Shown here piece after piece: positions 25,817-35,234 of a DNA stretch of 38,413 nt. Position 1 is the stretch's first letter. Each line of letters begins with the position of its first letter. A program made the translations under genes and the position numbers. Location of the stretch: assembly GCA_014239355.1 (NCBI GenBank), contig JAAZYZ010000064.1, positions 1 to 38,413 of the forward strand, given 5' to 3'. The notes beneath the pieces were generated by a model that did not search any database, was not told where the DNA came from, and was given only the letters and a program-made list of their open reading frames with translations. The DNA comes from Fidelibacterota bacterium (GTDB lineage Bacteria > Marinisomatota > Marinisomatia > SCGC-AAA003-L08 > TMED6).

Positions 25817-26580
25817 AATACATAAAAATTACAAAAAATAATGATACATCTATACTAACAATATCAAATGGTCCATTTAATACACTAAGTACAGATGTGT
25901 TAAAGGAGTTAGATTTAATAATTGATAAAATCACTTTAGAGTCTGATATAAAATGTGTAATTATTACTGGTGAAGGTGATAAAGCTTTTATTGCGGGTGC
26001 TGACATAAAAGAAATGCAAGCTATGTCAAAAGAATTAGCTCATGCACATTCTAGATTAGGTCAATCAATTTTTTCTAAAATAGAAAACTTTAATAAACCA
26101 GTAATAGCAGCTATTAATGGATATGCTTTAGGTGGTGGCTGTGAATTAGCATTAGCATGCCATATGAGATATGCCTCTGATAAGGCATTAATAGGTCAAC
26201 CAGAGGTTAAATTAGGCTTAATAGCAGGATTTGGCGGGACACAACGATTAGGTAAAATCGTCTCTAAAGGTAAGGCTATGGAAATCCTTTTGTCTGGAAA
26301 AATGTATTCAAGTTCTGAATCTTTATCTATCGGACTTATTGATGGTATTTTTAATCATGATAAATTATTGGATAGTATATATAAAATAATAAATAAAATT
26401 TCTTTAAATGCTCCTAATGCTATTTCAAAAACAATTGAATTAATTAATAAAAGTTATGATTTAAAATTAAATGATGGATTAAATATTGAAGCTATTGAAT
26501 TTGGAAAATTATTTAATGAAAATGAAAGTAAAGAGGGTATGGCTGCATTTGTAGAAAAAAGAAAACCAAATTTTGACTAA
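25813..26580 (+). CDS. Enoyl-CoA hydratase/isomerase (crotonase family)
   Basis: 255 residues from ATG 25813 (ATGA overlap with trkH); a longer in-frame reading from 25702 runs inside trkH and lacks family similarity there. Crotonase landmarks: the oxyanion-hole region AFIAGADIKEM, NGYALGGGCELALACHM with the first catalytic Glu, and GQPEVKLGLIAGFGGTQRL with the second. Both Glu residues of classical enoyl-CoA hydratase are kept, so hydration of a 2-enoyl-CoA in fatty-acid or branched-chain breakdown is likely. Chain-length preference is not readable. It overlaps lepA by eight bases. Confidence 0.92.
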   Translation: MKYIKITKNNDTSILTISNGPFNTLSTDVLKELDLIIDKITLESDIKCVIITGEGDKAFIAGADIKEMQAMSKELAHAHSRLGQSIFSKIENFNKPVIAAINGYALGGGCELALACHMRYASDKALIGQPEVKLGLIAGFGGTQRLGKIVSKGKAMEILLSGKMYSSSESLSIGLIDGIFNHDKLLDSIYKIINKISLNAPNAISKTIELINKSYDLKLNDGLNIEAIEFGKLFNENESKEGMAAFVEKRKPNFD

Positions 26581-28384
26581 CAAAAATTCAAATGTTAGAA
26601 ATTTTTGCATTATTGCTCATATTGATCATGGAAAATCAACCTTAGCTGATCGCTTAATAGAATTAACTAATACAATTTCAAAAAAGAATTTAGAGGCTCA
26701 GGTTTTAGATGATATGGATTTAGAAAAGGAAAGAGGGATAACTATTAAATCTCATCCTATACAAATGGATTATACTCATACTGACAATATAAATTACACT
26801 TTAAATTTAATCGATACTCCTGGCCATGTTGACTTTACATATGAAGTATCTAGAAGTATGGCCGCCTGTGAGGGGGCGCTATTGATTATTGATGCATCTC
26901 AAGGTGTTGAGGCTCAAACAGTTAGTAATTTATATTTAGCTGTTGAGGCGGATTTAACTATAATACCCATCTTAAATAAGATAGATATGCCTAATTCTGA
27001 TGTAGAAGCAGTGTCTGAACAAATTGTAGAATTAATAGGGTGTAAGAAAGAAGATATTCTATCTATTAGTGCAAAAGAAGGTTTAGGGATTGATGCTGTT
27101 TTTGAATCTATAATTTCTAAAATACCTAAACCAACAAATAAACATGAAAACAAGATGTCTAGAGGTCTTATATTTGATTCTTTTTATGATCAGTTTAGAG
27201 GGGTAGTAGCTTATATTAGAGTTTTTGGAGGACAATTTAAGAAAAATGACATTATTGAGTTGGTCTCAAATAAGGTAAATTTTGAAATTACAGAAGTAGG
27301 AAAATTAAAATTAGAGAAAGTTAAAACTGATATTTTGTCTTCAGGTGATGTTGGTTATATAGTAACGAGTTTAAAAGATGTGGTAGATATAAAAGTAGGT
27401 GATACCGTTTCATTGAAAAATGAAAAAAATACATTACCATTACCTGGTTATAAAGAAATAAAACCTATGGTTTTTAGTGGTATGTACCCTATTGATTCTA
27501 ATGATTATGAAGATTTTAAAACTAGTTTGTTAAAACTAAAATTAAATGATGCTGCATTAACTTTTGAACCTAATGTTTCTACAGCTTTAGGTTTTGGTTT
27601 TCGTTGTGGTTTTTTAGGTCCATTACATATGGAAATAGTGCAGGAACGTTTAGAACGAGAGTTTAATATGAATTTAATTTCAACAGCACCTAATGTAAGT
27701 TATAAGGTTATTAAAAGGAACAAAGAAGAGATTTCTGTTAAAAATCCTGCAGATATGCCAGATTCAGGAAATATTGATCAAATTAAAGAACCTTATATTA
27801 AAGCAGAACTTATAGCTCCTGATAAGTATATTGGTAATATTATGAAATTATGCGTTAGTAAAAGAGGAGAATTTCAGTCAACTACATATTTATCACAAAA
27901 TAAAGTTCAAATTAATTTTATATTGCCTTTAGGAGAAGTAATATATGATTTTTTTGAAAAACTAAAATCCTCAACTAATGGCTACGCATCTTTAGATTAT
28001 GAGTTCATTGATGATAGGCCATCAAAATTAGTTAAGTTAGATATCAAAATAAAGAATGATATTATTGATGCTTTAAGTATGATAGTGCATAAAGATTATG
28101 ATTATCAAAGTGGATCAAAAATATGTAAACAATTAAAAAAAGAAATTCCAAGACAGCAGTTTGAAATTCCAATACAAGCCACTATTGGAGCAAAAATAAT
28201 TGCTAGAGAAACAGTTAAAGCTTTAAGAAAAAATGTAACAGCTAAATGTTATGGAGGCGATATTAGTAGAAAAAGAAAACTTCTTGAAAAACAAAAAAAA
28301 GGTAAAAAGCGCATGAAAGTGGTAGGTAATGTTGAACTTCCACAAAGTGCATTTTTAGCCATTTTAAAATCAGGTGAGGAATAA
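26573..28384 (+). CDS. lepA: Elongation factor 4 (LepA), ribosome back-translocase GTPase
   Basis: 603 residues, normal length. It is a translational GTPase acting on the ribosome. TTG start at 26573, inside the crotonase gene; no ATG lies before the G1 loop, and the N-terminus RNFCIIAHIDHGKSTLADRL matches the family. G motifs are AHIDHGKS, the effector-region RGITIKSHP, DTPGHVDF and NKIDMP. The LepA-specific C-terminal domain ends ISRKRKLLEKQKKGKKRMK. lgt follows five bases later. Confidence 0.96.
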   Translation: MTNKNSNVRNFCIIAHIDHGKSTLADRLIELTNTISKKNLEAQVLDDMDLEKERGITIKSHPIQMDYTHTDNINYTLNLIDTPGHVDFTYEVSRSMAACEGALLIIDASQGVEAQTVSNLYLAVEADLTIIPILNKIDMPNSDVEAVSEQIVELIGCKKEDILSISAKEGLGIDAVFESIISKIPKPTNKHENKMSRGLIFDSFYDQFRGVVAYIRVFGGQFKKNDIIELVSNKVNFEITEVGKLKLEKVKTDILSSGDVGYIVTSLKDVVDIKVGDTVSLKNEKNTLPLPGYKEIKPMVFSGMYPIDSNDYEDFKTSLLKLKLNDAALTFEPNVSTALGFGFRCGFLGPLHMEIVQERLEREFNMNLISTAPNVSYKVIKRNKEEISVKNPADMPDSGNIDQIKEPYIKAELIAPDKYIGNIMKLCVSKRGEFQSTTYLSQNKVQINFILPLGEVIYDFFEKLKSSTNGYASLDYEFIDDRPSKLVKLDIKIKNDIIDALSMIVHKDYDYQSGSKICKQLKKEIPRQQFEIPIQATIGAKIIARETVKALRKNVTAKCYGGDISRKRKLLEKQKKGKKRMKVVGNVELPQSAFLAILKSGEE

Positions 28385-28389
28385 TAAGT

Positions 28390-29289
28390 TTGTACCCTTG
28401 GATAGATTTATATTTTTTTAAAATACCATCATTTGGCTTAATGGTAGCCTCTGCATTTTTAATATGTCATTATTTCTTGAAAAAAGAATTTAATAATAAA
28501 AATATTGATGAAAAAATTATTGATGATATCATATTTTATGCTGTCATATCTGCAATTATTGGTTCTAAGTTCTATTATGTTATAGAAACACAATCTTTTA
28601 ATATTTTTATCGGCAATATTCAAAATATTTTTATTAAACTCTTTTCAGGTAATTTCTCTGGTTTTATTATAGAATTACAAAGTTTAGGTTCAGGCTTAGT
28701 TTTTAATGGTGGTTTAATTTGTGCTATTCTATTAATTGGTTTATATGTTAAACGATATAAGTTAGATTTTTTAACACTTGCTGATATTATCACACCATTT
28801 ATATTGTTAGGTCATGGAATAGGTAGAATTGGGTGTCTTTTAGTTGGTGATGATTATGGCGTTCCATCAAATTTACCATGGGCAATATCACTACCTAATG
28901 GTTTGCCTGCAACTTCTATAGAAACATTTATAACCCATTTTTCTTTTTTAGGATATTCAAGAGAATATCTACAACAGTACTTAGTTAATAATTCTAATAA
29001 TATTATTTCTGTTCATCCTACTCAAATTTATGAGATGCTATTATATTTTATGTTTTTCTATTTAATAATGAGATATAAAAAATCATTACAATTTTTTAAA
29101 GGCTCTATATTTTGTATATATCTTGTAACAGGTGGGTTCTCTAGATTTATTGTAGAGTTTTTAAGAACCAATGAACGTTATATGTTTAATTTATCAAGCG
29201 CTCAATATCTATCTTTATTTATGATTATTTCTGGTTTATTACTTTTCTATTTGTTAAAACACAAAAAAGTCAATAATGGAAACAATTAA
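28390..29289 (+). CDS. lgt: Prolipoprotein diacylglyceryl transferase
   Basis: 299 residues, about seven membrane helices. It attaches diacylglycerol to the lipobox cysteine of prolipoproteins. TTG start at 28390. The Lgt signature region GHGIGRIGCLLVGDDYG (family GRIGNF.NGE) and VHPTQIYE are present, as is the C-terminal GGFSRFIVEFLR. In the loop that reads FHGGL in E. coli, this protein has VFNGGL (Asn106 in place of the important His). Such substitutions occur in other FCB Lgt proteins, so activity is still probable. A substrate candidate, the DUF4837-like lipoprotein, lies nearby. Confidence 0.92.
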   Translation: MYPWIDLYFFKIPSFGLMVASAFLICHYFLKKEFNNKNIDEKIIDDIIFYAVISAIIGSKFYYVIETQSFNIFIGNIQNIFIKLFSGNFSGFIIELQSLGSGLVFNGGLICAILLIGLYVKRYKLDFLTLADIITPFILLGHGIGRIGCLLVGDDYGVPSNLPWAISLPNGLPATSIETFITHFSFLGYSREYLQQYLVNNSNNIISVHPTQIYEMLLYFMFFYLIMRYKKSLQFFKGSIFCIYLVTGGFSRFIVEFLRTNERYMFNLSSAQYLSLFMIISGLLLFYLLKHKKVNNGNN

Positions 29290-30097
29290 TTGTCAAATAT
29301 GTAGCTCAAATTCTTATAAAGAATATCTTGCTGTAAAAGATCGATTCAATATATCTGATGATCATTTTCAGATTGTAAAGTGTGAATGCGGATTTGTATA
29401 TCTTAATCCTAGGCCTGATGAAGAAGGAATTAGTAAGTATTATAGAAGTAAAGCTTATTCCCCTCATAGCAATACTAGTATTTTTTATAAAATAGCACAA
29501 TTTTTTTCATTTAGATGGAAAATTAATCTAATACAGAAATATGCCAACAAAAGTAAACAAATATTAGATTATGGTTCAGGTAAAGGAGAATTTAGTCGAT
29601 ACTTAAGTAAAAGAGGTTTTAATGCTACTAATTATGAGCCAATATTAGATAATTCCAGTTCATTGATTGATAATGAAAAATATAATATTATTACTTTATG
29701 GCATTCTTTAGAACATATACATAATATATCAAACGCTTTAGTTCATATTCATCAAGCTTTAGATAGAGAGGGATATATTTTTTTGGCAATACCTAATATA
29801 GATGCGGTAGAAAAAGATTATTTTAATAAAGATTGGGTGGCATATGATGCTCCTAGGCACCTTTATCATTTTAACGATGAGAGTTTAGCTCGATTATTAT
29901 CTAGATATAATTTTAAAATCATAGAGTAAAAAAGTATTTTTCAGGATACTTTTTATAATATCTATTTAAGTATTCAGTCTAAAAATTTTATTATTAAATT
30001 ATTTAAATTTATTTATATATCACTTATATCTTTTTTTACTATTTTATTTAATAATAATAAATCTTCTTCTAAGTTATATATATGTATAAAAAAATAA
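29276..30097 (+). pseudogene. SAM-dependent methyltransferase with Zn-ribbon, split by in-frame TAA
   Basis: The open part (29276-29929) encodes 217 residues: an N-terminal four-Cys ribbon (C6, C9, C36, C38), then a Methyltransf_23-type domain with the SAM motif ILDYGSGKGEF, LWHSLEHIH, FLAIPN and YDAPRHLYHF. The frame then meets TAA at 29927-29929. It continues open, in the same frame, for 55 more codons (KSIFQDTFYNIYLS... ending SKLYICIKK). That stretch looks like the normal C-terminal beta strands and helices of this family. One base substitution would restore a 273-residue enzyme. It may be a recent nonsense mutation, a sequence error, or a still-active truncated form. It overlaps lgt by 14 bases and the next gene by 16. 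Confidence 0.8.
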
Positions 30098-31098
30098 TAT
30101 TTAGTGTATGTGCACTTATTTTTGTAGGATGCAACAAAAGCTTCCCTGAATCTAGAGGTGAATTTAATGAAATTATTATTGTTTCATCATCAGAAGATAA
30201 AGAATTGTTAGAACCTCTAATAGATGATTATATTTTTGATTGTATAATTCATACTCCTGAACCTGAGCTTTGTTACACTAAAAATTGGATTACTCCTGAT
30301 GGTTTTAAATATTATAAAGAATATTCAAATATTATCATTGCATCAATTACCGATCCTGTTGATAAGAGTGTAGATAATCTAATTAATGATTTTAAGCTAA
30401 CCCATAGCATTCAAAAATTCCCTGTAACAATCAGTGATGTTTTTTCTTCGCCTCAAATGATTACTCTTATAAATGAATCTAATAATAAAACTTTAAAGAG
30501 TAATTTAGATGGTAGTATTAATTTTATTAAATCTACAATTGATTTACATGTAGACTCTTTGTACTCATCTAGGTATAAAAAAATAATTCAATCTAATTTA
30601 GATACTTTAAAAATATCCAATATTGCTAATTCAATGTTTGGTGTAGAGTTGTTATTAAGTCAAGATTTCAAAATTATAGATACTCTAAATTCTCAAAATA
30701 GTTTTTTATGGATTGGTAAAGGTAGTATTAGCTATGATAGCAATGCTTTATATCAATGGTTGATTTTTAAGGATATTGATTTTGTGGATATTAATGGAAA
30801 TATAGAAATGAATCAGATAATAAAAAATAATTTAAAATTAATTGATCAAGATATAGAATTAATTTCTAATTTTAATAAATATTCTAAAACAAAAAACCAA
30901 AATAGAACTATATACAAATTGAATGCATTATATAATCATAATTTATATAAAACTGGAGGTCCGCTTATTGCGTATTTAATTCAAGATGAGAATCAAAGTA
31001 AATCTTTGTTGGTTTATGGTTTAATAAATGCACCAGGAAATTCAAAAGTTAGTCTCATAAAAGAATTGGAAACAATTATTATAAATTCTATTTTTTAA
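30082..31098 (+). CDS. DUF4837-like lipoprotein
   Basis: 338 residues. A short signal peptide ends in a lipobox (LIFVGC, lipidated Cys17), so this is probably an outer-membrane or periplasmic lipoprotein. The mature region (GEFNEIIIVSSSEDKELLEPLIDDY, IASITDPVDKSVDNLI, FLWIGKGSISYDSNALYQWLIF) matches my memory of the DUF4837 family of FCB bacteria in order and size. No catalytic motif is visible and its function is unknown. The start lies within the last codons of the interrupted methyltransferase, supporting that the methyltransferase once ended at 30097. Confidence 0.75.
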   Translation: MYKKIIFSVCALIFVGCNKSFPESRGEFNEIIIVSSSEDKELLEPLIDDYIFDCIIHTPEPELCYTKNWITPDGFKYYKEYSNIIIASITDPVDKSVDNLINDFKLTHSIQKFPVTISDVFSSPQMITLINESNNKTLKSNLDGSINFIKSTIDLHVDSLYSSRYKKIIQSNLDTLKISNIANSMFGVELLLSQDFKIIDTLNSQNSFLWIGKGSISYDSNALYQWLIFKDIDFVDINGNIEMNQIIKNNLKLIDQDIELISNFNKYSKTKNQNRTIYKLNALYNHNLYKTGGPLIAYLIQDENQSKSLLVYGLINAPGNSKVSLIKELETIIINSIF

Positions 31099-31118
31099 AG
31101 GAAATAATGGAGGTAAAA

Positions 31119-31580
31119 ATGAATAATAAAGTAGCCATAATACTTGGTAGTGAAAATGATAAAAAATATATTGAAGATTCATATAAATATTTTGATTTTT
31201 TTTCAATTGAAGTAGAAACACATGTAATTTCAGCCCATAGAAACCCTGATGAAGTTGCTGATTTTGCAAAGAATGCTAGAGATAAAGGTTATAAAATTTT
31301 AATTGGTGGGGCTGGTATGGCTGCACATTTGTCTGGGGCTTTAAAAGCTAACTCAACTTTACCAGTTATTGGTGTTCCATTTCCTGGAGGTATTAGTGAT
31401 GGTATGGATGCACTTTTAGCTACTGTTCAAATGCCAAAAGGCGTACCTGTAGCTACAATGTCTGTAGGTAAACATGGGGTTATTAATGCTGCAATTCTTT
31501 CAGCTGAAATTTTATCTTTAAATGATAGCTTATTAGTTGATAAATTATCAGAATTTAAGAGAAATGGTGCAACTGTTTAA
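31119..31580 (+). CDS. purE: N5-carboxyaminoimidazole ribonucleotide mutase
   Basis: 153 residues. It acts in purine synthesis, moving the carboxyl group on carboxyaminoimidazole ribonucleotide. I prefer ATG 31119 because GGAGG (31109-31113) lies five bases upstream; the ATG at 31107 would place that site inside the coding region. Motifs: IILGSENDKKY, VISAHRNPDEV (active-site His), IGGAGMAAHLSGA, and GISDGMDALLATVQMPKGVPVATM. GMAAHLSG is normally AAHLPG in class I PurE. No purK is adjacent. It directly abuts the RmlD-like gene. Confidence 0.93.
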   Translation: MNNKVAIILGSENDKKYIEDSYKYFDFFSIEVETHVISAHRNPDEVADFAKNARDKGYKILIGGAGMAAHLSGALKANSTLPVIGVPFPGGISDGMDALLATVQMPKGVPVATMSVGKHGVINAAILSAEILSLNDSLLVDKLSEFKRNGATV

Positions 31581-32459
31581 GTGTCAAAAAAAAAGATATT
31601 AATTACTGGTTCTAATGGTCAATTAGGACATTCTTTGAATTTGTTTTTAAAGAGTAAATCTTTTTTGGTATCTAACACCTCATTAAATATTGGTCCTTAT
31701 AGTGTACAGGGATATGATTTATCTTTGGAAAATAACGTCTCTAAACTAATGAAGCAATATAAACCAGATTTTATAATAAATTGTGCAGCTTTTACTAATG
31801 TAGATTATTGTGAAAAAAACAAAAAAAATGCATATGATTCAAATGTAAAAATTGTAAAAAATATTTTAAGGTATATGCCTATTAAATCTAAGCTTATTCA
31901 TATATCTACAGACTATATATTTGATGGAAAAACTGGCTCTTATACTGAAGCTTCATTACCTAATCCTGTAAACTATTATGGTAAGACTAAATTAGAAGCA
32001 GAAAATTGTATAAGATCCTCTCAGAAAAAATATATTATTGTAAGAACTGGAAATTTATATAGTGAATATTTAGATATTTCTTCAAATAGGCTATCTTGGG
32101 TATTAAATAATCTTAAAAATAAAAAAGAAATTAACGCTGCTATTGATATGATATCTAAACCAACATCAATTAATGCTTTATCTATTACAATAATTAAATT
32201 ACTTCCTTTTAATCAGAATCTGATTGTTAATTATACTGGTCAGGACAGATTATCTATTTATGATTTTTCTAAATTAGTTGCTAAAATTTTTAAATATGAT
32301 CAAGGCCTAATAAATAAGTGTAGTTGGAAAGAGTTTAATTTTTTAGCTAAAAGACCAGAAGATGTTTCTTTGAAAACAGATTTGATATCAAACTTAATTA
32401 ATTGTAATATTTATGAAACTGAATATAGTTTAAAGATTATAAGTAATATAATAAGGTGA
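31581..32459 (+). CDS. RmlD-like NAD(P)-dependent sugar reductase
   Basis: 292 residues, GTG start immediately after the purE stop. It is an extended SDR of the dTDP-4-dehydrorhamnose reductase family. ILITGSNGQLG is the Rossmann motif, INCAAFTNVDYCE, ISTDYIFDG and the catalytic YYGKTKLEAE are all typical of RmlD, as is the C-terminal RPEDVSLKTDLI. It could complete dTDP-L-rhamnose synthesis or a related sugar, but rmlA, rmlB and rmlC are not in the window. It lies upstream of two glycosyltransferase genes. Confidence 0.85.
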   Translation: MSKKKILITGSNGQLGHSLNLFLKSKSFLVSNTSLNIGPYSVQGYDLSLENNVSKLMKQYKPDFIINCAAFTNVDYCEKNKKNAYDSNVKIVKNILRYMPIKSKLIHISTDYIFDGKTGSYTEASLPNPVNYYGKTKLEAENCIRSSQKKYIIVRTGNLYSEYLDISSNRLSWVLNNLKNKKEINAAIDMISKPTSINALSITIIKLLPFNQNLIVNYTGQDRLSIYDFSKLVAKIFKYDQGLINKCSWKEFNFLAKRPEDVSLKTDLISNLINCNIYETEYSLKIISNIIR

Positions 32460-32461
32460 AA

Positions 32462-33178
32462 ATGAATTTTTTAATTATTACTCCAACATATAATGAAAAT
32501 GCTAATATTTCTACTTTAATTTCTAAAATTAGAGAGATAGAGACTGAAATTACTTTAGATGTTTTAATCATTGATGATGCCTCTCCTGATGGAACTGCGT
32601 TAACAATAAAAAAAATTATGTCTAATGATAATGGTTTGTATTTAATTGAAAGAGAGAGAAAGGATGGTTTAGCTTCAGCCTATTGCGAAGGTTTCAAATG
32701 GGCAATTAAAAATAATTATGATTATGTTATTCAAATGGATGCTGATTTATCTCATTCTCCAAAAGATATATTAAAATTTATAGATCAAATTGAAATGTAT
32801 GATGTAATTATTGGAAGTAGATACAAAACAGGAGTAAATGTAGTCAATTGGCCTCTTAGAAGATTAATTTTAAGTTATTTTGCAAATATATATGCTAGAA
32901 TTTTTACTGGTATGAATATATACGATTTGACAAGCGGTTATAAATGCATTAAGGTCCAGGCATTGAAAGCAGTTGATTTAGAAAAAATTAAATCAGAAGG
33001 TTATTCTTTTCAAATTGAAATGAATTTTATTTTTTCAAATAAAGGATTTAACCTTACTGAAGTTCCAATAATATTTCATGATAGAACCGTTGGAGAATCA
33101 AAAATGTCTAAAAAAATTATTTTTGAAGCAATATTAAAAGTTCCGCTATTTAGAATTAAAAAAATCTTGGGTTTATAA
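32462..33178 (+). CDS. Polyprenol-phosphate mannosyltransferase-like GT2
   Basis: 238 residues from ATG 32462 (AAGG five bases upstream; a GTG at 32456 would overlap that site). It is a soluble GT2 enzyme of the dolichol-phosphate-mannose synthase type: IITPTYNENANI, IDDASPDGT, QMDADLSHSP (DxD metal site), and LTSGYKCIKVQAL, FQIEMNF, HDRTVGESKMS near the C-terminus. It lacks extra C-terminal membrane helices. Likely product is polyprenyl-phosphate mannose or glucose, a donor for envelope glycosylation. The sugar is inferred from family only. Confidence 0.9.
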   Translation: MNFLIITPTYNENANISTLISKIREIETEITLDVLIIDDASPDGTALTIKKIMSNDNGLYLIERERKDGLASAYCEGFKWAIKNNYDYVIQMDADLSHSPKDILKFIDQIEMYDVIIGSRYKTGVNVVNWPLRRLILSYFANIYARIFTGMNIYDLTSGYKCIKVQALKAVDLEKIKSEGYSFQIEMNFIFSNKGFNLTEVPIIFHDRTVGESKMSKKIIFEAILKVPLFRIKKILGL

Positions 33179-33182
33179 TTTT

Positions 33183-35234
33183 ATGAAAATTAGTATTATA
33201 ATTGTTTCCTACAATGTAAAAGATTATATCAGTCAATGTATTCGGTCTATTCATAAATCAGATTTAAATCAAAATGATTATGAAATAATAGTAGTGGATA
33301 ATGATTCTCATGATGGAAGTATAGATGAAATTAAAGACAATTTCAATGAAGTTATATTATTGAAAAATGATATCAATAAAGGTTTTTCTAAGGCGGTTAA
33401 TAAAGGAATTTCTTTATCTAAAGGTGAATATGTATGCATCTTAAATCCTGATGTTATTATTCAAGAAGATACTTTATCTACTTTATTAGATTTTTGTTCT
33501 AATAATCCTTCTTTAGGGGCTGTAGGGCCTAAAATATTAAATAGTGATGGTACAATTCAGCATTCATGTAAAAGATCTTTTCCTAATTTATTTAATTCAA
33601 TATCTAGATTACTTGGTTTAGATAGAATATTTCCTAAAAGTAAAATTTTTGGAGGGTACAACTTAACTTATCTTAATACGGAAACAAAGCATGAAGTAGA
33701 TGTTATTAGTGGAGCATTTATGATTGTTCCTATGAAAGTATTTAAAGAAATAGGTGATTTTGATGAACGCTTTTTTATGTTTGGAGAAGATATTGATATA
33801 TGCCATAGAATAAAAGAGGGTGGATATAAAATATACTATAATCCAATTACTGAAATCATTCACTATAAGGGTGAGAGCGTTAAAAATGCTCCTTTTGATA
33901 TGATCAGCGTATTTTATTCTGCAATGGACATTTATTTTAAAAAATATTCCCAAAAATATAAATATTGGAAGTTTATTAGTCTCGTTGTTAAACTAGGATT
34001 ATTTTTAAGAAAGACTTTCTCTTATGCTAAACTTCTTATAAGTAATCTAATCTCAGTTTTAGTAGATACTTTTATTATAATAGCTTCTTTTGCTTGTTCA
34101 ATATATTTATGGTATAGCTATCAATATTATGAAATTGTTGAGATATCCAAAATCTCTTACCATTATTTACTAATTCTAAATTTTATTATTTCTTGGTTTG
34201 TTTCTTCAAAAATTATAGGTGTATATAAAAAAGGTTCTTTTTCATTTACTAGAATATTTTTATCAATAATAATAACTTTTTTAGTATCTTCAACAAGTAC
34301 TTATTTTATTTCATTTTTCGCTTATTCTAGAGGTGTGTTATTTATATCTACTATTTTCACTTTATTATTTATGGTAATGTGGCGTTTAATTATTCAATCT
34401 TTATATTTAAATAAAATTTTATTTTTTAAGAGTTTTAAAAACTTTATTGAAAGAAGAGCATTGATGATTGGAGCTGATAAAGAAACATTAAAAATTGGAA
34501 AAGAAATAAATAGTGATCCAGATTCAAATATTTCTATTATTGGCTATACTGACAACTCAAATCCTATGTTATTTAATCAATTCTTAGGTAAAATTGATTA
34601 TATTAAAGAAATTGTTATTAAAAATAAAATTACAGAAATTATTATTAGAGAAAATTATTTTACATCTAATAAAATTTTTCAAATAATTAAAAAATTAAAA
34701 GGTTTTAATCTGGCATTTAAAATCATCCCTGAAGGTAGTAATATTATTTTAAGCAAAGGAGAAGTTGAAAATATTTCAGGAATCGAGTTAATGTCCTATG
34801 AAATTCCTTTTTTAGAAAGAAGTAATATTATCATTAAAAGATCTTTTGATATAATTCTATCTTTATTTATGATTTTTTTAACTTTTCCTTTAATCCTTCT
34901 CTTTTATTTTTTAATTGGATTTAAAACAGAAAGAATATGGGGTTTAGAACAAGAATATATTAAATTAAAGTTTATTAAGGTTGATAATAAAATGATAAGT
35001 GCTATTCCACTTTTGTATCAAGTTTTTTTAGGTAAATTAAGTGTCGTAGGAAGTGAATTAGTTAACATAAGCAATAAAAATCCAAATCATATTTTAAAAC
35101 CTGGATTAACTACTTTAATTAAGACTAAAAAATTTAAAGGAAATAATAGTTTACGGCTTGAAAGTTATTATATTAAGAATCAATCATTGATTTTTGATAT
35201 TGAAATTATTCTAAAGTCATTATTTAAAGCCTAA
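33183..35234 (+). CDS. GT2 glycosyltransferase fused to degenerate polyprenyl-phosphate sugar transferase
   Basis: 683 residues. Residues 1-260 form a WbbL/rhamnosyltransferase-like GT2: ISIIIVSYNVKDY, VVDNDSHDGS, ILNPDVII, VISGAFMIVP, FFMFGEDIDICHRI. Residues about 285-405 carry four membrane helices. Residues about 425-520 look like the Rossmann-like CoA-binding-3 domain of WbaP-type phosphoglycosyltransferases (RALMIGADKETLKIGKEI). Residues 545-683 resemble the bacterial sugar transferase core: IKRSFDIILSL and LKPGLTTLIKT are recognisable. The expected Asp-Glu catalytic pair, the RxG loop and the VGPRP motif (here VGSELVN) are missing. The PGT half is therefore probably inactive or strongly altered. 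It likely assembles a lipid-linked surface glycan. Confidence 0.83.
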   Translation: MKISIIIVSYNVKDYISQCIRSIHKSDLNQNDYEIIVVDNDSHDGSIDEIKDNFNEVILLKNDINKGFSKAVNKGISLSKGEYVCILNPDVIIQEDTLSTLLDFCSNNPSLGAVGPKILNSDGTIQHSCKRSFPNLFNSISRLLGLDRIFPKSKIFGGYNLTYLNTETKHEVDVISGAFMIVPMKVFKEIGDFDERFFMFGEDIDICHRIKEGGYKIYYNPITEIIHYKGESVKNAPFDMISVFYSAMDIYFKKYSQKYKYWKFISLVVKLGLFLRKTFSYAKLLISNLISVLVDTFIIIASFACSIYLWYSYQYYEIVEISKISYHYLLILNFIISWFVSSKIIGVYKKGSFSFTRIFLSIIITFLVSSTSTYFISFFAYSRGVLFISTIFTLLFMVMWRLIIQSLYLNKILFFKSFKNFIERRALMIGADKETLKIGKEINSDPDSNISIIGYTDNSNPMLFNQFLGKIDYIKEIVIKNKITEIIIRENYFTSNKIFQIIKKLKGFNLAFKIIPEGSNIILSKGEVENISGIELMSYEIPFLERSNIIIKRSFDIILSLFMIFLTFPLILLFYFLIGFKTERIWGLEQEYIKLKFIKVDNKMISAIPLLYQVFLGKLSVVGSELVNISNKNPNHILKPGLTTLIKTKKFKGNNSLRLESYYIKNQSLIFDIEIILKSLFKA

